Shown: positions 47,331 to 59,352 of the stretch, in pieces | Position numbering within the stretch: position 1 is the stretch's first letter | Layout: each line of letters begins with the position of its first letter | DNA from: Dillenia suffruticosa | Taxonomy: Eukaryota; Streptophyta; Magnoliopsida; Dilleniales; Dilleniaceae | NCBI GenBank assembly: GCA_033439265.1 | Contig: JAVTVX010000034.1 | Coordinates: forward strand, 11,439,001 to 11,503,000 | Direction: 5' to 3' | Length of the DNA stretch: 64,000 nucleotides | Made by a program: the position numbers and the translations under genes | Notes under the pieces: generated by a model | Databases searched by the model: none | The model's input: only the letters and a program-made list of their open reading frames with translations | Told to the model about the DNA's origin: nothing

Positions 47331-48809
47331 AGTCTGTAATTATATGCAACATTCAAGTATATATTGTGCAACAGTGGAAAGTCATAATCCATCACAAGAT
47401 ACTTTGGTGGGTCCTAATTGAGCTTGGTGGGTCAAAAACCCTAATTTAACTTGGTTGTTCTTCATGGGCAGATCAGATATGATGTAACCTTAGAACATGT
47501 TCGATTACTTTGGATTCTATATTGTGCATTCCTTCTCCGCTTTGTAGGCGATGGAAATGTAGTAAGATCTCAAATTCAAGTCTTGTGCATGGTAGGAGAG
47601 CTTTACCTGTGAGATGCCAATCTGACTCGAACCGAATTTAATCAGGTCGAATATAATTATTGAATATCAATAATTTATAACCAAATAAATAAAGTGTATA
47701 ACCAACTTCGACAATTGTGTGATTGATTTTTTTGCGCTCACACTTGTTGTGCTATTTGATACGGTATCTATGTTAGAGATTATGGGTGGAACATCACTGT
47801 GTGATGCGGTGCATAACTATTGTATCATGTTTTAGTCAACTTGTTCTATTTCTGTAAAAAAAAACCCTCTTACTAAATTCAATATGAATTCCAACAACTA
47901 CCAATATAATATTATTAGTATCTATTTTGTGTCCTAAATTTGGGAGACTCATATTGGTATTTGGGTTCTATTTATAACGTCTTAACGATTGCACAAAATG
48001 ATACTATTTAAATTTATAATTCCGTATATGTCATACCGATATTTTTCTTTCATTTAACTTTTTCAAGCTAGACACTTTTCTTATTATGCTCCTAATAAAA
48101 AGCTAAACACTTTTATTATTGTAGGTTCAATGAGTAGTATTATGTTCTTAGAGATCAATAGTTCTTTTTCAGGAGCACATGAAAGGGAGGATTCTTTTGT
48201 ACATGTGATTCACTTAATAACTTGGTTTGTTTAGATTTTCACCTTCATCTTAGTTTTTGACTTATTTGATTTATTAACTATGGAAAGTTTTTGTTCGATA
48301 TTTAAAAGTTATCTTCTATTTGGATAATGAAATGTTGTAAATAAAAATTTATCTTCATCTTTCAACAAAAGCTCCAATTATAACATTTCATTTTATTTGA
48401 GTAAGATATCTCCTATTAAAGTTAACATTTAGTCAATTTAATTATTTCACATCTTATTATTTTAGCAGGATAGTTTCTATTATAGTTATTATTTTGTCAA
48501 TTTAGCATTAAATAAGCTTTTTTTTATTTCATATATAAAAGTATTCTATTTAGATCATAAAATGCTGAAAATAAAATCTTATCTTCATCTTTAGAAAAAT
48601 GTCTAATTGTATCACATCATATCATTTTCGGAAGATATCTGCTATTATAGTTACCAATTAGTCAATTTAGCAATAAACAAACTCATCACACTTTTTTTTT
48701 CTTTATATAAAAATGGTCATCCCCATAAATACAAACATTTGTTCACACTTATTATAAAGATACATCATCATTTTAAATATCCCTACAAAACTAAGTTTTC
48801 ATTCTAGCA

Positions 48810-49072
48810 ATGCCTTTGATTTCTTTCAAGTTGTTGGCTTTCGTCCTTGTTGTTGCAATCCGCCTGAATGCCTTAAACATTGCAAACCAAACACAGGAGT
48901 TTGTCTATATAATTACTACCTCTGCCAAGGACCTTCTAGATTTATAGAAACAAACAACTATCTTGCTCTCAATTGCCAGACTCAAGCAGATTGCAAAGAT
49001 CCATCAACTTCGCTTTGTTCTGGACTTTGTTTACGCAGTACATGTTTTTACTCAGTTTGTGGCAACAATTAA
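48810..49072 (+). pseudogene. Paralog B, unit 6: intronless, frameshifted
   Basis: Same out-of-frame join as unit 5. The mature frame is otherwise open to TAA at 49070, and the eleventh cysteine is present (RSTC), while the fifth position is Tyr. TATA-like TTTATATAAAAAT lies near 48702. The mature domain looks less decayed than in units 3-5, yet no in-frame ATG serves it. Confidence 0.82.
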
Positions 49073-50407
49073 CTATCTTACTAACCAATAGCTTTCTTCA
49101 CGAAATAGTTCTGTACTTTTCATTGTATCCCACTTGATTAATTCAATAAAGTCATAGGTTTTTATTGTTTTATTACCCTTTAATATGCTGGTTTGAATGA
49201 CCCACAATTTAAAATTCCTATCTATAGGTAAAAGTAATGAAACTTGGAGACATAAACTCAATTATGGTGTCATGACAATGTTTTTGAACATTTAATGTTG
49301 GTTTATGAAGTTTTGCATTGAAAGAAGATTTCATGGAAGGATATAGGCAAATCTGGTCGGCTGGTTGAGTAATCTTATTTTTGTAGTAAAAGTAAAACAA
49401 GAGTTGTTTCAGTCATCGAGGTGTACCAATTACTCTTCTACTTTGAAATCTAAACTCCATGCACGCTATTTCTTAATGGAAATTTAGCTACAACTAAAAC
49501 CATTCTAGTTAATAATTCAAAAGTTTAATATTTGAAACAATTCTTTATATGCCAACATGGCAATATCCTTATGGAGCTTATCACCCTCTAATATTTCATA
49601 GAATAGTTTCTCTATTGAGGGAAATAAAAAAGGTTCTTTTTTAGGTTTGCCTGGCAAGTGAGAAATGATTACATGTTCTCTTATCATTAGTGTTTTGAAC
49701 CATTTCGCACTAGAATTGAATGGAAAGTACTATTCATAAAGAAACCTCCCGAATTATTAACACCTATCCTTTGGAGGCCTTTCGCCCTTGATGACTTTGG
49801 TCACACTATAAGAAAACTGAGTTTCAACGTCGAAAAATTATCGATGAAACAAAATTTGTTGTAAATAGCGACGGAATTGCGATAGATTAAAGTTAGACAT
49901 GGAACCGGGCCAGCCGGGCCGGTTCCGATCCGGTTCAAGGCCGGTTCCCAAAACCGCGGGCCGGGCTGGCTACGGTTCCTAGGCTGGTCCGGGCCAGGCC
50001 GGTTCCAAATTTTATGTAAATTTGAACCGGCCCAGCCCGCTGAACCCGGACCACCAGGCCGGTTCACACCGGGCCGGGCCCGGTTCGGCCCGGTTTTTTT
50101 TTTTAAAACTTTTTTTTAACTCTATTTTTTAATTTTATTTTATTTTTGTAACTCCATTTTTTTTAATTTAGTTGTTGTTTTGTTTTTTATTTTCTTGTAA
50201 TGATTTATTTATTAATTTTGTCTTTTTTAATTCATATTTTATAAAAAAAATTAAAAATTAGAGACAAAATTTTTAGAGTGGTTCCACCGAATTCGGTGTA
50301 CGTCCACTACTAAGCTCATCACTTGGATTTTAGAATCCACTAATATTTTTTTTTTACATTATTTTGATTTTTACATCATTTTGATTTTTTTTGTTACATT
50401 ATTATTA

Positions 50408-52431
50408 TTATTTTTCTTCTTCTTCTTCTACTTCTTGTTCTTCATCTTCCGAGACCTTCATGATTCCTCGCATTTTTTTTTCTGCATCCTTCCAATCTTT
50501 AATGTAAATTAAGGCTTCCAAAGTATCGTCCGCTAAATTTGTACGTTTCTCGGTTAACACTCGACCACCTGCACTAAAAACACTTTCCGATGGCACTATG
50601 GATACCGGAGGGGTTAGTATATCTTTAGCCACTTGGGTCAAAATTGGATAATACGATATATTATTTTTCCACCAACCTAATATATCATATAAATCAGTAT
50701 CATCAAAACTTTCTAATCTAGGTGTTTGTTTATATAAAAGTAATTCATTAAATGATAACGAAGTTTTTTATTTTTTTCCTAAATTGTGTAAGGGATTAAA
50801 TGAAAATGAAGATGATTGAGTGGTATTACTACTACTACTACCTACATTATTAGTATTTAAATTATTTTTTTCCTTTTCATATAGTTCAAATATTACTTGT
50901 AAAGTAAAAGATGTTTGTTGTTTTAAAAAATGTGGGTTAATAGTTACTTCTGATGGAAAAGTTTGTGCAAAACAATCAATTAACATTTCAGCACCTTCAA
51001 CTTTAACACGTGGATCTAATGCACTTGCAACTAAATATAAAATTGGAATTTCTTCATAATATTTTAAAAATTTTGTTTTCGTAGAAAGAACAATTTCACC
51101 AAATCTTTCTTCATTTTCAAATTCATTAAATACATAAATAATTTTACAAAGATTTGATAACATTAAATGAGTAGTTGGATAATAATATCTGGATAATAAA
51201 TTTGTATATAAATAAAATATTTCCAATAAGTAAGTGTAGATGCAAAATCGAAAGTGTTATTATCGATAAAACCATATTCGTAATTTAAATTTGCAAATTC
51301 AATTAAAATATTTTGAAAAGAAAGTACACGTTGTAACATGTCATATGTTGAATTCCACCTAGTGTCACATTCCATTTTAAATTTTTTATATTTTTTATTA
51401 TGTAACAAACATAATTGTCTAATTTCTTGGGTTTTTGCAAAAGAATTTCTTATTTGATGAATTAAATCCCGAATAGGTTTTAAAAATAATTCTCTCATTG
51501 CTAAACCATTCTTAACACATAAATTAATTATATGACATGCACATCTAACATGAAAAAAAGTTCCATTTAAAATTGTATTTAAAGAATTTTTTAAACTATT
51601 AACTACAGTTGTATTAGTTAAAGTATTATCAAATGAAATAGAAAAAATTCTATCACTTATTCCATAGTTATAACAACATTTGAAATTATTCTAGCTATAT
51701 GTGCACCGGAATGTAAAAATTTCCAACGTTGAAAAGCTAAAATTTTTTTTTCTAAAGACCATGAATTATTTATCCAATGATATGTTACTACAATATAATA
51801 TTATTTTTTATGTTCATTTTTCCAACTATCCAAAGTTAATGAAAATTTACAATCACTAGTCATAAATTGTGTAATTATATCATTTTTTAATTCTTGATAT
51901 CTATCTATTGATCTCCTTCTACCGGATCTTCTACTACTATTTTTATAACCGGGTTGTAAATATTTTTGTACATATTCTTCAAATACGGGACATGCAACTA
52001 TGCTAAGTGGTAATTCTTTTCTTGCTAGCCATTCTATTTGTCCAATTTTTTCTTTATCCGAATTATATTTAAATATACCAGTTATATTACTTTCCCCTGT
52101 ACCAATTTGTGTTTGTCTTGTTTGTGGTAATTTATCTGGATGATTATTAACTGAGTGTCTTCTAAGTGTACCTACCCGCCAACCCTTCAAAAATTTATAT
52201 TTTTGATGACAAATTTTAGAAATTGTTTTTTGTTCTTCATGTTTTTTCTCAAAAAATGTCCATATATTAATATTATCTTTTTTAGTCCGTGTTGTATTAG
52301 ATTCTGTATTACTAGGTTCAGTTTTTTGGAAAAGAGTTTCAATATCTATATTATCGAGAATTTCATTTTCAAAAAAAAAATGGAGGCATAGGAGATTGTT
52401 GAGAAGATTGTGAAGAGTGTGTTCCGGCCAT
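50408..52431 (-). pseudogene. hAT transposase, degraded
   Basis: The likely start is the ATG at 52431 (MAGTHSSQSSQQSPMPP), with a frameshift in a T run about 20 codons in. Then follow a BED-type zinc-finger region, WTFFEKKHEEQKTISKICHQKY..LRRHSVNNH (about 52260-52140, first Cys replaced by Ser), and LDSWKNEHKK near 51810 (catalytic-core start). After several stops comes MECDTRWNSTYDMLQRV (about 51380-51330), the conserved RNase-H-fold block of plant hAT transposases. At the end are YDILGWWKNNISYYPILTQ (about 50700-50640) and the hAT dimerisation domain with SESVFSAGGRVLTEKR (50585-50535). An acidic tail ends at 50408. Domain order is standard; stops and frameshifts make it inactive. Confidence 0.88.
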
Positions 52432-52875
52432 TTTATTAAAAATTTAAGAATAAATTTTTAAAATTAAATATACTATTAAATTTTTAAAATGAAATTTAAG
52501 ATTAAATTTAAAAAAAAACTTTTAAAATTTAATTTTTTTTTTAAAAAAGTAATGCCAATGTAATGCAAATGCAAGAAAATAAAGATGCGAAAAAATTAAA
52601 TGTACCGACTTGACAGATATCGCAATTGTTTTTCACAAAATCTTGAATTTGAGCTCTCAACCTTGAAATCTTGCCAAATCTTGATCAATGTTGAAGGTCA
52701 TGAAAAATTTGTAATCCTCCCTTCTCCACCTAGACCGTTCTGTAGCAAGAGCACAAGGAAAGTTTCCAGGTAAGAGGTGGAGCTCGTCTGTCTTTGCTTA
52801 AGTACCTCTTTCCTTCGACAATTAATTGCCCCCAGACAGAACTTTCCTAGACATGCTATGCCGTTGCATACTGAG

Positions 52876-53165
52876 TCAATGGGTTTCACAAAAGTTCAGA
52901 ATACAAAAATGGTGAAAAGGATAACAGAAATGATAATGGTGGAAATGATAATGGAAATGGTGTAGAAATTGATAGAAATGGTATGGAAAATGGTACGGAG
53001 AATTTAAACAATGGTGAAAAGAAAATGATAATGTGTTTAATAAAAATAATGGTAGAAATAATAATGGAAATGGTATAGAAATTGGTGGAAATGGTATAGA
53101 GAATTTAAAAAATGTTGAAAAGGAAATGATAATGGAAATAGTAATGAAAATTGAGACAATATAGT
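52876..53165. repeat. Low-complexity GATAATGGAAATGGT repeats inside the hAT element
   Basis: Variants of GATAATGGAAATGG and AATGGTATAGAAATTGG recur through this stretch. The 131- and 81-codon minus-strand frames here owe their His/Phe/Tyr-rich sequence to this repeat and are not genes. Confidence 0.75.
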
Positions 53166-54955
53166 AATATTGAGAGAATGTAGATGTGAGAGAGAGAGAT
53201 ATTTTGTTGTGAAGTTTTTGGAAATGGGGTGTAACGTATTTATAGGAAAATTTTTTGACCTTATAGACCAAAATAAGCTCAAAACTAGCCGTTTTATAGC
53301 TATTGGGAGGGGTAAAATTGGAAAAAATTCAAAAAAAAAAATGGGGTATAGCCGTTGGAACCGCCGGGCCAGTTCTGGGCCGGTTCACGGTTCCAAAAAG
53401 CCCTGAACCGGCCCGGCCCACTACAGTAACCGGTTCAGGTTACTGTAGCATTTGACCAGTTCGCGGGTCAGGCTTTTTTCGGGGCAGCCAGGCCGGTTTT
53501 CGGGCCCAAATCTGCCCGGGCTCATGTCTAGATTAACGTTAGACGGAATACTGAGAGATTAGTGACGAATTAGAAATCGAAATTAGTAACAAAAATATTT
53601 TCGTTATTAATCCGTCGCTATAGTGGTTTAGAGTAAAAAATAAAAATTGTAAAACTATCAATGACAGAATAGCGATGGAATTTTTAGCGATAAAAAATAT
53701 CCGTCGCTAATCTGTTATTGTAGCGGTGAAAGGTAAAAAAAAAAAAAAAAAACATACGTATAGCTATCAGCATTGGATTACCGACGGAAATTTTAGTTAC
53801 AGATTACCGATAGATTTTTCTCAATTTTTAAGTTTTTTAATTTTTTTAATTCTTTTAATTCTTTTAATTCTTTTAATTTTTTAAATTTTTTAAATTTTTA
53901 AATTTTTAAAAATTTTTAATTTGTTTAATTTGTTTAATTTTTCTTCCCTTCATTATTTTATAATTCTCTTACTTTTTTCTTTTATTTATTTTATTTTTTC
54001 AATGATTCTATTATTTTATTATTCAATTTAATGGGTAAATCAAAAAAATAATTTGCTATTCTATCTTAATGGAAAAAAAATTATCCCAAGGTAAAGGAAA
54101 ACAAGAAGAGATGAGAGTGAGATAAAAAAAAAAATTATAAAATTAAGATAAAAGTTTTGAAAAAACTTTTGAGAGAGATTAATATTTAAAAAAAATGAGA
54201 GTTAAATAATAAATAATAATATAAAAAAAAGTATATCATAAAACAGAATTTGGCATAGTGGTTGGACAACTCATCTTTTATCTTGTAGACACGAATTCGA
54301 TTCTGGGAGGAGACATTTTTCACCAAAAAAATGTAGGGCGCAAGGGCAGCCGAGTGCGCCCGCACGGGCGGGTGGACGAGTTCCCTGGAGTAGGTGGGTC
54401 CGCGTGCGGGAGGGTTTCACATGAGCGGGCATGAATGAAGGTGTGTGTATACGTGACGGTGCGGGTGGGCACGTGTGCGGACGTATGCACTCTCATGAAG
54501 GCTTCCAGAATCAGCAACGGAATTTTATTTTCTTTTATCAGCGACGGATTCCATCGTTGATAGTTAGCAACCCGTCGATAAAAATTAGCGGGGTGTTTTC
54601 AGAGACGGATTTAGTTACAAAAATTTTTCATCACTGATATTTTTTAACGATGGAATCTTTTCTTTTAACGCTAGATATTTCCGTCGCTGAAAGAAAATTT
54701 TCTAATAGTGTCACTTTTGGGTTTCTATAACCTTTTCATAAATAAGCTTTCAATTCATTCCATATATCATAGTGTGAGATAAAGGTGTGGATTATTGGTG
54801 ACTGAATAATATTTCTGGTGTAAGTAAACACATTATAAATTTTTCTACAAAACTATGAAAGTGGGCTTTGCTTTCTTTGTGTTTGCCGTGTCTTGATCAT
54901 GTAACGAAAAAAATTTTCAACATTCACAAAGCCGAGATCTTTTATTTATTTATTT

Positions 54956-55192
54956 ATGAGAGTTTTTACTATGATGGATGCTATGACGAGAGAGAGATTT
55001 TTCTTTTCTCTTACCGCAACTACTTCTAACCGTAGGAGAAGTAAAAAACTATTGATTTTCATTTACAATCAGTTGAGTAAGAGAGATGACAATTTGCCGT
55101 CATTGAGAGCAATTTATTCATATATTTTTCAATCTATGTCCAATCCTAACTATTTTAATTTGGTAAGAATTTTACTATCAGTCTCTCTTTAG
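54956..55192 (+). other. Conserved unassigned open frame, unit 6 copy
   Basis: 78 codons with changes MTRERFFF and NRRRSKKLLIF. Product not recognised. Confidence 0.25.
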
Positions 55193-55549
55193 TAAAACAG
55201 GGTAAAAATTAAAATTTGAATATCTAATGTTGTATTTTTTAAATTTGAGTTTCAAATATTGCTTGAGGGATCATATTGTATCATCATAATTTATAGTAAA
55301 AGATTTTACTGAATTAAGTTTGGTTATTCCCACCCTCCCTTTTAAGCAAGGGACTTTTTAGATAAAATTTCAAATCTTAATTTTTTTATTTTGATTTACT
55401 CGTCGAAAAACTACTAACTATGACATTGAGTCACAGAAACTGATTAAATGAAAAGAATAAAGAAGAAAAAAACCATATGGTTTTATTAATTCATCAGAAA
55501 GGCATGGTTGGAAGTCAGGTATTGTGGTCACCAAAAATCGACAGGCTCC

Positions 55550-55968
55550 TTAATTTTTGGTGCAGTTGGCGTAGCCACAAGTCCCATTAACACAAATTGC
55601 ACCAAGACAGAAAGAAGGATGATATTTGCAATCGGTATTAGTTTGACAAAAAGAACTTGCGCTTGGAGACTTGGCTTTGGAACCTAGGCAAACGCATTTT
55701 CCAAACATACAGACTCCAGAAAGTGGCGGTCTACACGTGTGCTCGCAGGTACCTTTATCGCACTTTGCATCACTTGGCCCTGTCAAATATTCATCCATAG
55801 TAATCACAAAATTAGTTAACTCCAATTCCCACTTCAAAGTTATATCCTTTGTCAACAAATGAAAACAGAGATAAAGAAGAGAAACAATATGAGAGAGAGA
55901 GACTAACAAGCTGTTCCAAGGAGGACTAGAGCAATAACAAAGGCCAACTTGAATGAAATTATTGTCAT
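55550..55968 (-). CDS. Paralog A, unit 6: secreted 12-cysteine peptide
   Basis: Exons 55968-55908 and 55779-55550, 96 residues, all cysteines present. The second Met of the signal peptide is Ile (M3I), so Met1 is the only start and supports the chosen initiation codon across the family. Mature changes: A69T, D85N, with S60 and K95. Confidence 0.86.
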
Positions 55969-56052
55969 TATTGGAGTGAAATAATGTTATTTGTATTAAT
56001 TCGCCAATATGTTAAATGCTTTTAACTGAATAATATCTAAGAGCTCTGGTTG

Positions 56053-56062
56053 TTATTTATAC
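56053..56062 (-). promoter_or_regulatory. TATA box of paralog A, unit 6
   Basis: GTATAAATAA on the minus strand, 85 bases before the ATG at 55968. Confidence 0.65.
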
Positions 56063-56354
56063 GATTGAATATTTCTATCAAGAACAAACAAATTTTTCTA
56101 ATAAATAAAAAATAATTAGGTATTTTCAAAGAAAACTATATCTAATTAAACTTCTTATTGAATACATGGAAAAAAGTAAACATTTCCATAGGATTAAAAG
56201 AAAGTAAGGTTTTCTCTTCCTTTTTTTTGGTTCTTCCCTTTTAGGGTGCTTAGGATATAAGTTTTCGTTTATGGTACAATGCTTCGACTTAGGAGGGGGA
56301 AAAATATATATATATATATAGGCTATGGCTCTAGTCTACTTTAATTTTATGGTA

Positions 56355-56885
56355 ATCTCCCCTTCCTCTTCTTCTCGACAAGATAGTGTTGTTCTACATT
56401 CAACCTTCCTTTCTTTATGCATTCCCTTCCCAAGCTCCAAAATCAACAACATAACTTAGCCCTTTTATTGTTAATTTTAAACAGTAATGGAAACTATTTC
56501 CTTAAGAGGAGCAATTCCTGCTCAGACTTTCTTCCCAAAACTTGATCTTCTTACCATTACCAACTACCCTTGGGAATTCCTTTTTAAATTTTTTTTTCTC
56601 ATTATTGTCACTTGCTTCCCCGTTCTTCATAATATCCCCCCAAACACTTGGAAAATTCCCTTCTCTTAACAAGTCATTCATGTTTTCACATTTACCAGTT
56701 CTGCCATATTTTTCTCGAATTAAATCAGAACCTTCCTCTATTACCTTAACCTACCATTATAAATGTGAAATCATGATGTTGTTCTTCCCTATTCAGGGTT
56801 TCCTCTCCTTTTTCTTCTTCCCGAATTGGATTTTGTGTTCGTGGGACATGTGTCTATTCACATTGAACTATAATTTGAGGAGTCT
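56355..56885 (-). mobile_element. LINE remnant, unit 6
   Basis: Minus strand GNGKKIKFW at 56561-56535. The plus-strand motif GGTCTAGTCTAGGTGCTTAATC just before the remnant is shortened to GGTAATC in this unit. Confidence 0.53.
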
Positions 56886-58361
56886 GTAATTATATGCAAC
56901 TTTCAAGTATATATTGTGCAATAGTGGAATGTCATAATCCATCAAGCAAGACACTTTGGTGGGCCCTAATTGAGCTTGGTGGGTCAAAAACCCTAATTTA
57001 GCTTGGTTGTTCTTCGTGGGCAGATCAGATATGATGTAACCTTAGAACATGTTCGATTACTTTGGATTCTATATTGTGCATTCCTTCTCCGCTTTGTAGG
57101 CGATGGAAATGTAGTAAGATCTGAAATTCAAGTCCGTGCAAGGTAGGAGAGCTTTACCCGTGAGATGCCAATCTGACTCAAACCGAATTTAATGAGGTCG
57201 AATATGATTATTGAATATCAATAATTTATAACCAAATAAATAAAGTGTATAACCAACTTTGACAATTGTGTGATTGATTTTTTTGCGCTCACACTTGTTG
57301 TGCTATTCGATACGGTATCTATGTTAGAGATTATGGGTGGAACATCATTGTGTGATGCGGTGCGTAACTACTGTATCGTGTTTTAGTCAACTTGTTCTAT
57401 TTCTGTAAAAAAAACAACCCTCTTACTAAATTCAATATGAATTCCAACAACTACAAATATAATATTATTAGTATCTATTTTGTGTCCTAAATTTGGGAGA
57501 CTCATATTGGTATTTGGGTTCTATTTATAACGTCTTAACGATTGCACAAAATGATACTATTTAAATTTATAATTCCGTATATGTCATACCCATATTTTTC
57601 TTTCATTTAACTTTTTCAAACTAGACACTTTTCTTATTATGCTCCAAATAAAAAGCTAAACACTTTTATTATTGTAGGTTCAATGAGTAGTATTATGTTC
57701 TAAGAGATCAATAGTTCTTTTTGAGGAGCACATGAAAGGGAGGATTCTTTTGTACATGTGATTCACTTAATAACTTGGTTTGTTTAGATTTTCACCTTCA
57801 TCTTAGTTTTTGACTTATTTGATTTTTAAACTATGGAAAGTTTTTGTTCGATATTTAAAAGTTATCTTCTATTTGGATAATGAAATGTTGTAAATAAAAA
57901 TTTATCTTCATCTTTCAACAAAAGCTCCAATTATAACATTTCATTTTATTTGAGTAAGATATCTCCTATTAAAGTTAACATTTAGTCAATTTAATTATTT
58001 CACATCTTATTATTTTAGCAGGATAGTTTCTATTATAGTTATTATTTTGTCAATTTAGCATTAAATAAGCTTTTTTTATTTCATATATAAAAGTATTCTA
58101 TTTAGATCATAAAATGCTGAAAATAAAATCTTATCTTCATCTTTAGAAAAATGTCTAATTGTATCACATCATATCATTTTCGGAAGATATCTGCTATTAT
58201 AGTTACCAATTAGTCAATTTAGCAATAAACAAACTCATCACACTTTTTTTTTCTTTATATAAAAATGGTCATCCCCATAAATACAAACATTTGTTCACAC
58301 TTATTATAAAGATACATCATCATTTTAAATATCCCTACAAAACTAAGTTTTCATTCTAGCA

Positions 58362-58624
58362 ATGCCTTTGATTTCTTTCAAGTTGTTGGCTTTCGTCCTT
58401 GTTGTTGCAATCCGCCTGAATGCCTTAAACATTGCAAACCAAACACAGGAGTTTGTCTGTATAATTACTACCTCTGCCAAGGACCTTCTAGATTTATAGA
58501 AACAAACAACTATCTTGCTCTCAATTGCCAGACTCAAGCAGATTGCAAAGATCCATCAACTTCGCTTTGTTCTGGACTTTGTTTACGCAGTACATGTTTT
58601 TACTCAGTTTGTGGCAACAATTAA
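58362..58624 (+). pseudogene. Paralog B, unit 7: intronless, frameshifted
   Basis: Same structure as unit 6: signal peptide MPLISFKLLAFVLVVAIR out of frame with an otherwise open mature domain that keeps RSTC and a final cysteine and stops at 58622. Fifth cysteine position Tyr. Confidence 0.82.
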
Positions 58625-59352
58625 CCATCTTACTAACCAATAGCTTTCTTCACGAAATAGTTTACTTTTCATTGTATCCCACTTGATTAATTCAATAAAG
58701 TCATAGGTTTTTATTGTTTTATTACCCTTTAATATGCAGGTTTGAATGACCCACAATTTAAAATTCCTATCTATAGGTAAAAGTAATGAAACTTGGAGAC
58801 ATAAACACAATTATGGTGTCATGACAATGTTTTTGAACATTTAATGTTGGTTTATGAAGTTTTGCATTGAAAGAAGAGTTCATGGAAGGATATAGGCAAA
58901 TCTGGTCGGCTGGTTGAGTAATCTTATTTTTGTAGTAAAAGTAAAACAAGAGTTGTTTCAGCCATCGAGGTGTACCAATTACCCTTCTACTTTGAAATCT
59001 AAACTCCTTGCACACTGTTTCTTAATGGAAATTTGGCTATAACTAAAACCATTCTAGTTAATAATTCAAAAGTTTAATATTTGAAACAATTGTTTATATG
59101 CCAACATGGCAATATCCTTATGGAGCTTATTACCCTCTAATATTTCATAGAATAGTTTCTCTATTGAGGGAAATAAAAAAGGTTTTTTTTTAGGTTTGCC
59201 TGGTAAGTGAGAAATGATTACATGTACTCTTATCATTAGTGTTTTGAACCATTTCGCACTAGAATTGAAAGGAAAGTACTATTCATAAAGAAACCTCCCG
59301 AATTATTCACACCTACCCTTTGGAGGCCTTTCGCCCTTGATGACTTTGGTCA

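Larger units (their letters stand above)
42200..48123. repeat. Array unit 5
   Basis: Complete unit with a T-type CACTA copy. It is the only unit in which paralog A is broken, and its conserved open frame is interrupted too. Confidence 0.95.
49894..53530. mobile_element. hAT transposon with GC-rich ends
   Basis: The ends are TAGACATGGAACCGGGC (49894 onward) and, inverted at 53530, TAGACATGAGCCCGGGC: hAT-type termini (TA..CATG) with near-matching inverted repeats. The flanks are GATTAAAGT (49885-49893) and GATTAACGT (53531-53539). hAT elements duplicate 8 bases; here the match is 8 of 9. Uninterrupted CACTA copies have GATTAACGTTAGACGG at this point, confirming the insertion. Subterminal regions (to about 50095 and from about 53345) are dense in GGCCGGTTC-type repeats. 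A broken transposase lies on the minus strand. Confidence 0.9.
49804..54710. mobile_element. Non-autonomous CACTA element, unit 6, split by hAT
   Basis: It starts CACTATAAGAAAA and ends TTTTCTAATAGTG, with TCA on both sides. Left of the hAT element it has T-type variants (AAATTTGT, GCGACGGAATT). Right of it there are A-type variants (GAATTAGAAAT, GGCATAGTGG, long GC segment). It is thus a chimera of the two CACTA subtypes with the switch at or near the insertion. Confidence 0.87.
48124..57676. repeat. Array unit 6 (enlarged by an hAT insertion)
   Basis: Without the 3637-base hAT element the unit would be about 5.9 kb. Its left part up to the insertion resembles unit 5 around CACTA, its right part has A-type CACTA sequence, and its B and A genes are closest to unit 7. 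Confidence 0.95.

Noticed and set aside
52876..53271. A 131-codon His/Phe-rich minus-strand frame inside the hAT element
   Set aside because: The composition is the direct result of a simple GATAATGGAAATGG-type repeat.
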